Shown here piece after piece: positions 1-7,913 of a stretch of 64,000 nt of DNA (within the stretch, counting starts at the first letter, position 1; every line of letters starts with the position of its first letter). This DNA comes from Atlantibacter sp. RC6 (GTDB lineage: Bacteria; Pseudomonadota; Gammaproteobacteria; Enterobacterales; Enterobacteriaceae). Below the pieces are notes generated by a model, which worked only from the letters and a program-made list of their open reading frames with translations, did no database searches and was not told the origin of the DNA. The position numbers and the translations under genes are program-made. The stretch spans positions 930,001-994,000 of the forward strand of contig NZ_JACHZE010000001.1 of assembly GCF_014193285.1 (NCBI RefSeq), read 5' to 3'.

Positions 1-214
1 CGCGGATCGCCGCCCAGGCTTCCGGCGCCTGCTGGCGCAGCGCCGCCACAACCTGACAGGTAGCCTGCCACCAGGCGTGCGGATCCTGTTCCGCCCAGAG
101 GGGATGCGGGCGCTGCACGGTCAGCGCGGCATGTTGCGCAGCGACAATCTCCCCCTGCTCATTAATCACCAGCGCTTTCAGTTCTGATGTGCCGATATCG
201 ATTCCCAGATACAT
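1..214 (-). CDS. Xylulokinase, N-terminal part (cut by window edge)
   Basis: Only the first 71 codons are inside the window. The protein begins MYLGIDIGTSELKALV, the phosphate-1 motif of FGGY-family sugar kinases, and the spacing and wording fit D-xylulokinase (XylB/DalK). The family phosphorylates D-xylulose to D-xylulose 5-phosphate in the cytoplasm. It starts 10 bp after the stop of the D-arabinitol dehydrogenase, so the two are co-transcribed: the dehydrogenase makes D-xylulose and this kinase traps it for the pentose phosphate pathway. In Klebsiella the equivalent pair is dalD-dalK. Whether this copy is dalK or a general xylB cannot be decided from the fragment. Confidence 0.85.
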   Translation of the reverse strand, partial: MYLGIDIGTSELKALVINEQGEIVAAQHAALTVQRPHPLWAEQDPHAWWQATCQVVAALRQQAPEAWAAIR

Positions 215-224
215 AGCGCCCCCG

Positions 225-1619
225 TTACGCAGTCAGCGGTTGTGCGGTGGTTTCGTTCACCCAGGCTTCCATCCGGGCGACGGTACGCACCATCAGCGCA
301 TGAAACGCGTCGTTACCCGCCAGCTCCGCGAATAACGCCTCATCCGAGGTAAAGGCTTTCAACGGATCGGAACCGGCAAACAGCGCGCGGAGAGTGTCGG
401 GCTGCATGACGCCATCCTGATACTCATACGGCAATTCCCCCTGCGCCCAGCGTTGCAGGAACAGGTAAAACAGCGCCGGGAGTACCGCGCTGGCCTGCGG
501 CTCGCTGCCGCGCGCGTAGCACTGGATTAACGTCGGCGTGACCATGCCGGGGATTTTTGACAGCCCGTCGGCGGCGACGCGCTGGTTGGTATCTTTGATA
601 TGCGGATTGCTAAAGCGCGCCAGCACCACATCGCGATAGTCGCCTAAATCAAGCGGGCTGGGGGTCAGGGACGGGATCACGTCCTGAGACACGTATTCCC
701 AGGCCAGCTGGCGGATCACCGGATGGCGGGTGCTGTCGTCGATGTAAGAGAGCCCAATCAGCGTTCCCGCCCAGGCGATGCAACTGTGGGTGGCGTTAAG
801 GATGCGGATCTTGGCCTCTTCCCAGGGCAGTACCGAATCGACCAGCTCTACGCCGACCGTCTCCAGCGCCGGGCGTCCGGCGATGAAATTATCTTCAATC
901 ACCCACTGAATAAACGACTCGCCCATGACCGGCACGGCGTCCTGGATACCCGTTGCCGCCGCGACGCGTTCCGCCACGTCCGGCGTCGGGCGCGGCGTGA
1001 TGCGGTCAACCATAGTGTTGGGCGAGGTGGTATTGGCGCTCACCCAGTCATACAGCGCCGTTTCCTGCTTTGCTTTCAGGAATGAAAGGAAGCCGTGGCG
1101 AAAGCGCTCGCCGTTATGACGCAAGTTATCGCAGTTCAGCAGAGTGACTGGCGCGCCGCCCATCTCAACGCGGCGTTTCAGGATGCGGGTGAGCGCGCCG
1201 TAAAGGGTACGAATACCGCCCGCTAAATCTGCTTTCACGTCTGCCTGAGTGAGATCCAGTTCATGTTCTGGCGTCAGGTAATAGCCGCTTTCGGTGACGG
1301 TAAATGCGATAACGCGGATTTGTGGATTTGCGCCCTGCTCTACCAGCGCGCTGATTTGCACGTCCCACGGCAGCACGGTCTTAATAGAGGAAATCTGTTC
1401 GTAGTGGCGTTCGCCCTCAGGCGAAACGGTTTCCAGCACATAAGCGCCCTGCTGCTTGTCCAGTTGCGTAAGCAGGGCGCTGGCGTCATCGCGAATATTC
1501 CCCAGCGCAATACTCCAGCTATCGTCGCCCTGCTCGCGCAGTTTGTGTAAGTACCACGCCTGATGAGCCCGATGGAAAGAACCGGCACCAATATGCATCC
1601 ACACGCTTTGATTATTCAT
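225..1619 (-). CDS. dalD: D-arabinitol 4-dehydrogenase (mannitol dehydrogenase family)
   Basis: Oxidises D-arabinitol to D-xylulose with NAD. The protein is a long-chain polyol dehydrogenase of about 464 residues. An N-terminal nucleotide-binding part opens with the [12 protein letters not shown] motif, and the C-terminal part carries the catalytic signature [10 protein letters not shown], giving the Lys/Asn/His set of the mannitol dehydrogenase family. I start it at the ATG ending at 1619 ([11 protein letters not shown]), which has GGGG 8-10 nt upstream; a 13-codon extension is possible but lacks support. It is followed after 10 bp by a xylulokinase and is divergent from a SorC-type regulator, as in a dal operon. 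Specificity for arabinitol over mannitol or fructuronate is inferred from similarity to Klebsiella DalD and from the kinase partner. Confidence 0.85.
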   Translation of the reverse strand: MNNQSVWMHIGAGSFHRAHQAWYLHKLREQGDDSWSIALGNIRDDASALLTQLDKQQGAYVLETVSPEGERHYEQISSIKTVLPWDVQISALVEQGANPQIRVIAFTVTESGYYLTPEHELDLTQADVKADLAGGIRTLYGALTRILKRRVEMGGAPVTLLNCDNLRHNGERFRHGFLSFLKAKQETALYDWVSANTTSPNTMVDRITPRPTPDVAERVAAATGIQDAVPVMGESFIQWVIEDNFIAGRPALETVGVELVDSVLPWEEAKIRILNATHSCIAWAGTLIGLSYIDDSTRHPVIRQLAWEYVSQDVIPSLTPSPLDLGDYRDVVLARFSNPHIKDTNQRVAADGLSKIPGMVTPTLIQCYARGSEPQASAVLPALFYLFLQRWAQGELPYEYQDGVMQPDTLRALFAGSDPLKAFTSDEALFAELAGNDAFHALMVRTVARMEAWVNETTAQPLTA

Positions 1620-1636
1620 ACACACCCCGAACTGAG

Positions 1637-1670
1637 TATTTGCCAATTGAATGAGCATTTGCCCGTTTTA
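1637..1670. promoter_or_regulatory. Candidate arabinitol operator, copy 1
   Basis: A stretch of about 32 bp with two TTTGCC(C) half-sites (ATTTGCC and TTTGCCC) in direct orientation around AATTGAATG. It lies directly upstream of dalD. A closely similar copy lies 88 bp away next to the regulator gene. Repetition at the two ends of a divergent promoter region is what is seen; binding by the adjacent SorC-type regulator is inferred. Confidence 0.5.
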
Positions 1671-1724
1671 AGTATGTTAGTCGCCAGTACGCGATCCGTT
1701 CCGGGAGTCGCGTCACAAAATCAG

Positions 1725-1760
1725 TCTTTTGCCCAATTCAATGGCAATTGCCCATTTTTG
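1725..1760. promoter_or_regulatory. Candidate arabinitol operator, copy 2
   Basis: Second copy of the TTTTGCCC / ATTGCCC arrangement, around AATTCAATGG. It ends about 50 bp before the start of the divergent regulator gene, close to a possible promoter (TTGATA near 1758 and TACACT near 1779, spacing short). This placement would suit autoregulation. The central bases are shifted by one relative to copy 1 while the two half-sites keep the same spacing. Confidence 0.5.
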
Positions 1761-1811
1761 ATATTTGCGCCGGCGCGATACACTACGCACAGTTGAATCA
1801 GGGATTACGCT

Positions 1812-2759
1812 ATGAGCAGAGAAGAGAAAAAACAGGAACAGGCTGCGCGGGCTGCATGGATGTATTACGTGGCGGGGCTGACTCAGCAGGAGATTGCCAA
1901 AACCCTGGGGTTATCCAGGCAGGTGGCGCAACGCCTGATCTCCTCGGCGCGCGAACAGGGCATGGTGAGCGTGAAAATCGCCCATCCCGTTACGCACTGC
2001 CTGAAGCTGGCAGCGGCATTGCAGGAAAAATTCGGCCTGTCGCTGTGCCGGGTGGTGCCCTCCGCCTCGCTGGATAACGAGGCTATCCAACAGATGCTGG
2101 CGGTCGAAGGCGCGGAAGTGATGTCGCAATATATTGCTGACGAGCAGCCACAAGTATTTGGCATCGGTTCTGGCAAAACGCTGCGGGCGATCATTGATGC
2201 TCTGCCCTGGACCGAACGGCCACAGCATCACTGCGTTTCCATGATCGGAGCCATCGCGCGCGACGATTCCGGTACCCGCTATGACGTCCCGCTGCGCATG
2301 GCGGAAAAGATGCAGGGCAAATATTTTTTCATCCCCGCGCCGCTGTATGCGGATAATCCGGATGATAAAAAAATGTGGTGCCAGCATCAGGTTTATCAGC
2401 GCGTCGCCGCGCGGGCGCTGGATGCCCACGTCGCTTTTCTTGGCATCGGCGACGTCTCTGTCGGCTGCCCGCTGAATGCGGAAGGATTTATCACCGACGA
2501 GCAGGTACACAGCCTTGAGAAACGCGGTGTGGCAGGTGAAATGCTGGGCCATTTTTTCGATCATAATGGCGAGCGTATCATCGGCGAACTGGATGCGCTA
2601 TTAACCAGCGTGCCGCTGGAAAGCCACACCACGCGCTCGATCATTGGCTTTGCCGGCGGCGAAAAGAAATATCCCGCCATCAGGGCGGCGCTGCGCGGTG
2701 GCTGGGTGTCCGGATTAGTAACCGACGAAGCCAGCGCGCTCAAGCTGCTGGACGAATAG
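1812..2759 (+). CDS. SorC-family transcriptional regulator of the arabinitol cluster
   Basis: Sugar-responsive DNA-binding protein of 315 residues. Residues about 15-55 form a helix-turn-helix (GLTQQEIAKTLGLSRQVAQR). From about residue 60 the rest is the sugar-binding domain of the SorC family, related to glucosamine-6-phosphate isomerase, with the GIGSGKTLRA and LGIGDVS motifs. Members usually bind a phosphorylated sugar or polyol and control the divergent catabolic operon. Here it is divergent from dalD, with two repeated candidate operators between the genes, so control of D-arabinitol use is inferred. It corresponds by position to Klebsiella dalR, but I do not assign the symbol because orthology is not visible from sequence alone. 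Confidence 0.8.
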   Translation: MSREEKKQEQAARAAWMYYVAGLTQQEIAKTLGLSRQVAQRLISSAREQGMVSVKIAHPVTHCLKLAAALQEKFGLSLCRVVPSASLDNEAIQQMLAVEGAEVMSQYIADEQPQVFGIGSGKTLRAIIDALPWTERPQHHCVSMIGAIARDDSGTRYDVPLRMAEKMQGKYFFIPAPLYADNPDDKKMWCQHQVYQRVAARALDAHVAFLGIGDVSVGCPLNAEGFITDEQVHSLEKRGVAGEMLGHFFDHNGERIIGELDALLTSVPLESHTTRSIIGFAGGEKKYPAIRAALRGGWVSGLVTDEASALKLLDE

Positions 2760-2765
2760 CGCATG

Positions 2766-2798
2766 AACGGGAAAGCGCCGGATACGGGCTTTCCCGTT
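2766..2798. terminator. Hairpin between convergent regulator gene and hisP
   Basis: Perfect 11-bp inverted repeat AACGGGAAAGC / GCTTTCCCGTT around a 11-nt loop, located between the stop codons of the two convergent genes. There is no clear T-run on either side, so termination is likely but not certain. Confidence 0.6.
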
Positions 2799-2810
2799 AA
2801 CAGACAGGCG

Positions 2811-3584
2811 TTACTTCAGTGAGCCTTTCAGGAACTGTTGCAGGCGCGGGCTTTGCGGATTGTTAAACAGCTCGTCCGGCGCGCCCTCTTCTTCGATTTT
2901 CCCCTGATGCAGGAAGATCACATGGCTGGAGACGTGGCGGGCAAACTCCATTTCATGGGTCACCACCACCATGGTTTTGCCCTCTTCCGCCAGCTTCTGC
3001 ATGATGCGCAACACTTCACCCACCAGCTCCGGATCCAGCGCGGAAGTCGGTTCATCGAACAGCAGTACTTCCGGCTCCATGGCTAACGCGCGGGCGATGG
3101 AAACGCGCTGTTGCTGGCCGCCAGAAAGATGCACCGGATATTTCCCCTGGGCGCGGGCATCGATACCCACTTTCTCAAGGTATTTCACTGCGCGCTCGCG
3201 GGCTTCCTGCTTGCTCAGCCCCAGCACCTGCACCGGCGCTTCCATGACATTTTCCAGCACCGTCATGTGGCTCCACAGGTTGAAGTGCTGGAACACCATG
3301 GTCAGACGGGTACGCAGCAGGCGCAGCTGGTTTTTATCCGCAACCTTCAACTGACCGTCTTTGTCGCGCACCAGGCCGATATTCTGGTTATTCACCACGA
3401 TGGTGCCTTCGCTCGGTTTTTCGAGGAAGTTGATGCAGCGTAAAAAGGTACTTTTACCCGAGCCTGAGGAACCGATGATGCTAATCACATCCCCGGCGTT
3501 GGCCTTAAGCGAGACCCCTTTAAGCACTTCATGCTCGCCGTAGCGTTTGTGCAGGTCGGTAACGTTTAATTTATTATCAGACAT
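2811..3584 (-). CDS. hisP: Histidine/LAO ABC transporter ATP-binding subunit
   Basis: ATPase subunit (257 aa) of the high-affinity uptake system for histidine and for lysine, arginine and ornithine, working as a dimer on the cytoplasmic face of HisQM. Visible motifs are Walker [10 protein letters not shown] (38-46), Q-loop Gln99, the signature LSGGQQQR (153-160), Walker B with DEPT (177-180) and a switch His in VVVTHEM. Length matches the E. coli protein. It is the last gene of hisJ-hisQ-hisM-hisP, 11 bp after hisM, and ends at a hairpin shared with the convergent arabinitol regulator gene. Confidence 0.97.
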   Translation of the reverse strand: MSDNKLNVTDLHKRYGEHEVLKGVSLKANAGDVISIIGSSGSGKSTFLRCINFLEKPSEGTIVVNNQNIGLVRDKDGQLKVADKNQLRLLRTRLTMVFQHFNLWSHMTVLENVMEAPVQVLGLSKQEARERAVKYLEKVGIDARAQGKYPVHLSGGQQQRVSIARALAMEPEVLLFDEPTSALDPELVGEVLRIMQKLAEEGKTMVVVTHEMEFARHVSSHVIFLHQGKIEEEGAPDELFNNPQSPRLQQFLKGSLK

Positions 3585-3595
3585 TCGTGGGCCAC

Positions 3596-4312
3596 TCAGT
3601 GCGTAGAAGCAGGTTTAACATGCCCTAACCAGCGACGCTCCGCGCGGCGGAACAGGCTAATCAGAACATAGGAAATAATCAGGTACAGTACCGCCGCGAT
3701 GCCGAAGGCGGTAAACGGCTGGTAGGTCGCCGAGTTAATATCGCGGGCGATTTTCAGCAGATCCGGCACGGTGGCGGTAAACGCCAGCGCCGTGGAGTGC
3801 AGCATCAAAATCACTTCGTTGCTGTAGGCCGGCAGCGCGATACGCAGCGCCGATGGCAGAATAATGCAGCGGTACATCTTAAAGCGCGAAAAACCATAGG
3901 CGCGCGCGGCTTCGATTTCACCGTGCGGTACCGAGCGGATCGCCCCGGCGAAAATCTCGGTGGTGTAGGCGCAGGTGTTGAGCGTCAGCGCCAGCACGGT
4001 ACAGTTCAGGCCGCTGCGGAAAAACGCGTTCAGCAGTTCGGTGCCCTTCACCACTTCCAGGGTGTACATCCCGGAGTAAAACACCAGCAGTTGCACGTAC
4101 AGCGGCGTACCGCGGAATACATAGGTGAACAGCCAGATGGGGAACTGGATAAATTTATTGCTGGAAACGCGGCCAATGGCGAGAAACACCGCCAGGATAC
4201 CGCCCATCACCACCGAAGAAATCAGCAGCCACAGGGTGATCGCCACCCCGGTAAAACGATAACCGTCGGTCCACAGCAGGGATTTCCAGTATTCCTGAAT
4301 AATCTCGATCAC
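3596..4312 (-). CDS. hisM: Histidine/LAO ABC transporter permease HisM
   Basis: Inner-membrane permease of 238 residues that forms the translocation path together with HisQ and couples to HisP. It is strongly hydrophobic, with about five membrane segments, and carries the EAA loop ([13 protein letters not shown] ... [10 protein letters not shown]) that contacts the ATPase. Its start overlaps the hisQ stop by 4 bp, so translation is coupled. The first segment follows the short N-terminus [11 protein letters not shown]. Order and sequence are as in E. coli and Salmonella. Confidence 0.97.
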   Translation of the reverse strand: MIEIIQEYWKSLLWTDGYRFTGVAITLWLLISSVVMGGILAVFLAIGRVSSNKFIQFPIWLFTYVFRGTPLYVQLLVFYSGMYTLEVVKGTELLNAFFRSGLNCTVLALTLNTCAYTTEIFAGAIRSVPHGEIEAARAYGFSRFKMYRCIILPSALRIALPAYSNEVILMLHSTALAFTATVPDLLKIARDINSATYQPFTAFGIAAVLYLIISYVLISLFRRAERRWLGHVKPASTH

Positions 4313-4995
4313 AGGTCAGCCCTCTTCACACCCACGGTATAACGACGCTCCAGCAGCAGCAGGACGCCGTTGGAAACGGTGGTAAACACTAAATAGATCA
4401 CACCGCAGACCACGGCGAAATAGAACGGCTCCCAGGTACTTTTCCCGGCAAGCTGAGTCGCCTTAACCACGTCCTCCAGCCCCAGCAGCGAGACCAGCGC
4501 GGTGGCTTTAAGGATCACCTGCCAGTTATTGCCGATCCCCGGCAGCGCAAAGCGCATCATCGCCGGGAATAGAATGCGGCGGAAAGTCTGCGCGTTGGTA
4601 AATCCAAAGGCGGTAGCGGCTTCGATATGGCCTTTCGGCACCGCCATAAACGCGCCGCGAAAGGTTTCGGTGAAGTAAGCGCCGTAGATAAAGCCCAGCG
4701 TGATAATACCGGCAACCATCGGATCGATATCAAACTGCGCCAGACCCAGCGCGTCGGTCACGGTATTCAGGGCGATTTGCAGCCCGTAGAAAATCAGCAG
4801 CATCAGCACCAGGTCGGGAACGCCACGGATCAGCGTGGTATAGGCTTCAAACAGCAGCCCCAGCGCGCGGTTGCGTGACAGCTTTCCCGCCGCACCCGCC
4901 AGGCCAATGAGCACCGCCAGCACAACGGAGCTCAGCGCCAGTTCAAGCGTGACAATAGCCCCTTGTAAGATAACTTGTGAAAACCCATACAGCAT
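4309..4995 (-). CDS. hisQ: Histidine/LAO ABC transporter permease HisQ
   Basis: Second permease subunit (228 aa), homologous to HisM, with the same EAA motif (HIEAATAFGFTNAQ ... FPAMMRFALP). It begins with MLYGFSQVILQGAIVT, a membrane segment. The gene follows hisJ after a 100-bp gap that contains a strong GC-rich hairpin. In this operon such an element is expected to lower expression of the membrane subunits relative to the periplasmic binding protein. Confidence 0.97.
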   Translation of the reverse strand: MLYGFSQVILQGAIVTLELALSSVVLAVLIGLAGAAGKLSRNRALGLLFEAYTTLIRGVPDLVLMLLIFYGLQIALNTVTDALGLAQFDIDPMVAGIITLGFIYGAYFTETFRGAFMAVPKGHIEAATAFGFTNAQTFRRILFPAMMRFALPGIGNNWQVILKATALVSLLGLEDVVKATQLAGKSTWEPFYFAVVCGVIYLVFTTVSNGVLLLLERRYTVGVKRADL

Positions 4996-5056
4996 GGTGC
5001 TTATCCTGTGATCAATGTCTGTCTTATATGAGAGCCTGACGGGTTAACCCTTATAA

Positions 5057-5076
5057 CGCCCCGGCAAGCCGGGGCG
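5057..5076. repeat. REP-like hairpin between hisJ and hisQ
   Basis: Perfect 9-bp stem CGCCCCGGC / GCCGGGGCG with a 2-nt loop, in the 100-bp gap between the binding-protein gene and the permease genes. E. coli and Salmonella have a REP element at the same place, which stabilises the hisJ message. That role is inferred here from position. Confidence 0.65.
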
Positions 5077-5095
5077 CGGCACTCTTTGTTGGCGA

Positions 5096-5878
5096 TTAAC
5101 CGCCGTATACGTCAAAGTCGAAGTACTTCTTAGCCAGTTTTTCGTAAGTACCGTCGGCGCGCATCTCGGCAAAGGCTTTGTTCAGCGCTTCGCGCAGTTC
5201 GTTGTCTTCTTTACGAATACCCATGCCGGTGCCGACGCCGAACAGCTTCTCGTCTTTGATGGACGGGCCGCCGAACTTGTAATCTTTACCAACCGGCTGT
5301 TTCAGGAAGCCTTCGCTTGCCGCGACTTCATCCTGGAATGCCGCCTGGATACGCCCTGCGGTCAGGTCAGAATAGATATTGTCCTGGCCCTGGTAGGAGA
5401 CGATTTCCACGCCTTTCGGGGCCCAGTGTTCGTTGCCGTAGGTTTCCTGGGTGGTGCCCTGCAATACGCCGACGCGTTTGCCTTTCAGCTTCTCAAGCGT
5501 CGGTTCGATATCGGAATCTTTTGCCACCACCAGGCGGGAGTCCGCCGCGTAGAGTTTGTCAGTGAAAGCGATTTCCTGCTGGCGTTTTTCCGTAATAGAA
5601 AGCGATGACATGATGGCGTCGATTTTCTTCGCTTTTAAAGACGGGATCAGCGCGTCCAGCGGGTTTTCAACGAAGGTACATTTGGTCTGGATGCGTTTGC
5701 ACAGCTCTTTCGCCAAATCGATATCAAAACCCACCAATTCCCCCTGCGCATTCTTCGATTCGAAGGGTGCATAAGTGGGATCGGTGCCGATACGGAGATT
5801 TTGTGGAATCGCGGCGAACGCGGTGGAAACACTGGAAAACGCCAGTACCAGAGAAAGGGATAACACCAACTTTTTCAT
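5096..5878 (-). CDS. hisJ: Periplasmic histidine-binding protein
   Basis: Soluble receptor (260 aa) that captures L-histidine in the periplasm and delivers it to HisQMP. The signal peptide is [22 protein letters not shown] with cleavage before AIPQNLRIG. The mature part is a family-3 solute-binding fold with the [11 protein letters not shown] and [16 protein letters not shown] motifs. It lies directly downstream of its paralogue argT, and the two proteins share most positions. A sigma-54-like element lies about 55 bp upstream of the start codon. The call HisJ rather than ArgT rests on position next to hisQ and on details such as [11 protein letters not shown], where ArgT has [11 protein letters not shown]. 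Confidence 0.96.
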   Translation of the reverse strand: MKKLVLSLSLVLAFSSVSTAFAAIPQNLRIGTDPTYAPFESKNAQGELVGFDIDLAKELCKRIQTKCTFVENPLDALIPSLKAKKIDAIMSSLSITEKRQQEIAFTDKLYAADSRLVVAKDSDIEPTLEKLKGKRVGVLQGTTQETYGNEHWAPKGVEIVSYQGQDNIYSDLTAGRIQAAFQDEVAASEGFLKQPVGKDYKFGGPSIKDEKLFGVGTGMGIRKEDNELREALNKAFAEMRADGTYEKLAKKYFDFDVYGG

Positions 5879-5931
5879 AGCAATCCTCGGTGAGTTGTCT
5901 TTTTGTGTTGTAGTGCTCTAAACATCGAGAC

Positions 5932-5947
5932 AGCACGTATCGTGCCA
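5932..5947 (-). promoter_or_regulatory. Candidate sigma-54 promoter of hisJ
   Basis: On the minus strand TGGCACGATACGTGCT matches the -24/-12 consensus TGGCACG-N4-TTGCW except for one T to G change. It would start transcription near 5921, about 43 nt before the hisJ start codon. A similar element precedes argT. Nitrogen (NtrC) control of argT is established in enterics; for this hisJ element it is inferred. Confidence 0.5.
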
Positions 5948-6113
5948 CTGTTATGCGCATTTAGGCAAAAGAATATGGCCGCCCGCGCGGATTTTTTTCG
6001 CTTACGATGCTTAATTATTCACTCGACGCGCTAAAACAGTGCGCTCCATGCACCATAACGCAACATCGTCGGTAAATTGCACCAATAAAGTGAGGCGCTA
6101 TGGAATAACCGTT

Positions 6114-6147
6114 CACAAAAGCCGCGCCCAGGGGTGCCTGAGCGCGT
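6114..6147 (-). terminator. Terminator-like hairpin after argT
   Basis: On the minus strand CGCGCTCAGG / CCTGGGCGCG forms a 10-bp stem (one G-U pair) followed by GCTTTTGTG, immediately after the argT stop. It would limit read-through from argT into hisJ. Confidence 0.7.
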
Positions 6148-6153
6148 CCTGTT

Positions 6154-6936
6154 TTAGTCACCGTAGACGTTAAAGTCGAAGTATTTCTTCGCCATTTTGT
6201 CGTAAGTGCCGTCTTTACGCAGCTCGTCAAACGCTTTATCAAAGGCGGCTTTGAGTTCGGCATCATCTTTACGCAGACCGATACCGGTGCCGTCGCCAAA
6301 GTATTTTTTATCTTTTACCGACGGCCCCGCAAAGGCGAACTCTTTACCCGCTGGTTGTTTCAGGAAGCCTTCGCTGGCGGCGACTTCATCCTGGAATGCG
6401 GCATCGAGACGGCCTGCCGCCAGGTCGGAATAGATCAGATCCTGGTTCTGATAGGCCACCACATCAACGCCTTTGTTACGCCAGTTGTCGTTGGCAAAGC
6501 CTTCCTGGGTAGAACCCTGCAAAACGCCGACGTGCTTGCCTTTCAGCGACTCGATAGTCGGCTGGATCGGCGAACCTTTTGAGGCGATCAGGCGCGAATC
6601 CGCCGCGTACAATTTCTCCGAGAAGGCAATTTCCTGCTGACGCTTTTCGGTGATCGACAGTGAAGAGATAATCGCGTCGATTTTCTTGGCTTTCAGGGAC
6701 GGGATCAGCGAATCGAAGTCACTGCCAACCCAGGTACATTTCACCGCCATCCGCTTGCACATCTCGTTACCGAGATCGATATCGAAACCCACGAAATCGC
6801 CTTTGGCGTCTTTAGACGAGAAAGGTGCGTAAGTAGCATCCGTACCAATACGAACCGTCTGCGGCAGCGCGGCGAACGCGCTGGTGGCCGCGGAAAGCCC
6901 CAGCAGCAATGACAGAGCAATAGCCTTCTTCTTCAT
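6154..6936 (-). CDS. argT: Lysine/arginine/ornithine-binding periplasmic protein
   Basis: Periplasmic receptor (260 aa) for lysine, arginine and ornithine that uses the same HisQMP membrane complex as HisJ. The signal peptide is [22 protein letters not shown] with cleavage before ALPQTVRIG; the mature protein is a type-3 solute-binding fold. It stands upstream of hisJ as a tandem paralogue with its own promoter. A good sigma-54 -24/-12 element ends 60 bp before the start codon, which agrees with the known nitrogen control of argT. A strong hairpin separates it from hisJ. Confidence 0.96.
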   Translation of the reverse strand: MKKKAIALSLLLGLSAATSAFAALPQTVRIGTDATYAPFSSKDAKGDFVGFDIDLGNEMCKRMAVKCTWVGSDFDSLIPSLKAKKIDAIISSLSITEKRQQEIAFSEKLYAADSRLIASKGSPIQPTIESLKGKHVGVLQGSTQEGFANDNWRNKGVDVVAYQNQDLIYSDLAAGRLDAAFQDEVAASEGFLKQPAGKEFAFAGPSVKDKKYFGDGTGIGLRKDDAELKAAFDKAFDELRKDGTYDKMAKKYFDFNVYGD

Positions 6937-6995
6937 ACGTTACCCTCAAGTGGTCTTTTTTATGTTGTGTATATTGTTGTGTTGCTACTTTGCAT

Positions 6996-7011
6996 TGCAC
7001 TTCCTGTGCCA
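6996..7011 (-). promoter_or_regulatory. Candidate sigma-54 promoter of argT
   Basis: Minus-strand TGGCACAGGAAGTGCA has the invariant -24 GG and -12 GC of sigma-54 promoters with correct spacing. Predicted start is near 6985, about 49 nt before the argT ATG. Salmonella argT has an experimentally known sigma-54 promoter, which supports the call. Confidence 0.65.
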
Positions 7012-7156
7012 GTTTTCGCGGAACGGGCGAACCCCGGCAGATGTTAAGTAAAAGTTACAATAAAGTAGATGTAGTGAAAGATAGCATTACGAAGGGGAAT
7101 GTCTGCAGCGGAAATGCGTGAACGGGGATTATATTTCCAGGATTTGATCGCGGTTA

Positions 7157-7179
7157 CAAAAATGCCCCAAAATGAGGCG
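7157..7179 (-). terminator. Possible weak terminator of ubiX
   Basis: On the minus strand GCCTC-ATTTT-GGGGC is followed by ATTTTT, shortly after the ubiX stop. The same bases also resemble an NtrC site (TGCCCCAAAATGAGGCG against TGCACCAAAATGGTGCA), which would lie about 160 bp upstream of the argT sigma-54 promoter. I cannot tell which reading is right. Confidence 0.4.
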
Positions 7180-7208
7180 TTCACATTTAAACGCACTGTA
7201 ACAATGCG

Positions 7209-7778
7209 TCAGGCTCCCTGCCAGCGATGGAAAAGATCTTCCGGCAGGTCAATATCCAGTTGATCCAGTACCCGGTTCACCGTCTGGTTAATCACGTCAT
7301 TCAGCGTCGCGGGCTGATGATAAAACGCGGGCATCGGCGGCATAATCACCGCGCCTAATTCGGCGGCTTGGGTCATCAGGCGCAGATGACCGATGTGCAG
7401 CGGCGTTTCCCGTACGCATAACACCAGAGGACGGCGCTCTTTAAGCACCACATCTGCGGCGCGGGTCAGCAGCCCATCGGTGTAGCTGTGCACAATGCCG
7501 GAAAGGGTTTTGATGGAGCACGGTAGGATCACCATGCCGGAGGTGCGAAACGACCCGGAAGAAATGCTGGCGGCGATATCACGTGCGTCGTGCACCACAT
7601 CGGCCAGCGCCTGCACATCGCGCAGCGATAGCGAGGTTTCCAGCGCCAGCGTCTGGCGCGCGGCCTGGCTCATGATCAGATGGGTTTCGACGTCAGGCAC
7701 CGATTGCAGTACCTGTAACAGACGAACCCCATAAATCGCCCCGCTTGCCCCGGAAATGCCCACGATGAGTCGTTTCAT
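7209..7778 (-). CDS. ubiX: Flavin prenyltransferase UbiX
   Basis: Makes the prenylated FMN cofactor needed by the decarboxylase UbiD in ubiquinone synthesis. Length 189 aa as in E. coli. The N-terminal RLIVGISGASGAIYGVRLL is the FMN-binding flavoprotein motif, and the C-terminal part has the conserved MPPMPAFYHQP segment. It is downstream of purF on the same strand in the classical cvpA-purF-ubiX arrangement, but here a strong terminator-like hairpin and about 135 bp separate it from purF, so it may have its own promoter as well. Confidence 0.96.
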   Translation of the reverse strand: MKRLIVGISGASGAIYGVRLLQVLQSVPDVETHLIMSQAARQTLALETSLSLRDVQALADVVHDARDIAASISSGSFRTSGMVILPCSIKTLSGIVHSYTDGLLTRAADVVLKERRPLVLCVRETPLHIGHLRLMTQAAELGAVIMPPMPAFYHQPATLNDVINQTVNRVLDQLDIDLPEDLFHRWQGA

Positions 7779-7875
7779 TACGTTTTACCTGAACGGAAAA
7801 TAGGTGGGCAAACTTTGCCGCAATGGCGAGGGATATGCAAGTTGGCAGGCGTTGAACAAGGGTCGAATGGAGCAA

Positions 7876-7906
7876 GGAAAATCCCTTCCGGCGGTCCGGA
7901 AGGGAT
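7876..7906 (-). terminator. Terminator after purF
   Basis: Minus strand ATCCCTTCCGG-ACCG-CCGGAAGGGAT, an 11-bp perfect stem followed by TTTTCC, begins 8 bp past the purF stop codon. Confidence 0.85.
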
Positions 7907-7913
7907 CGAGGAT

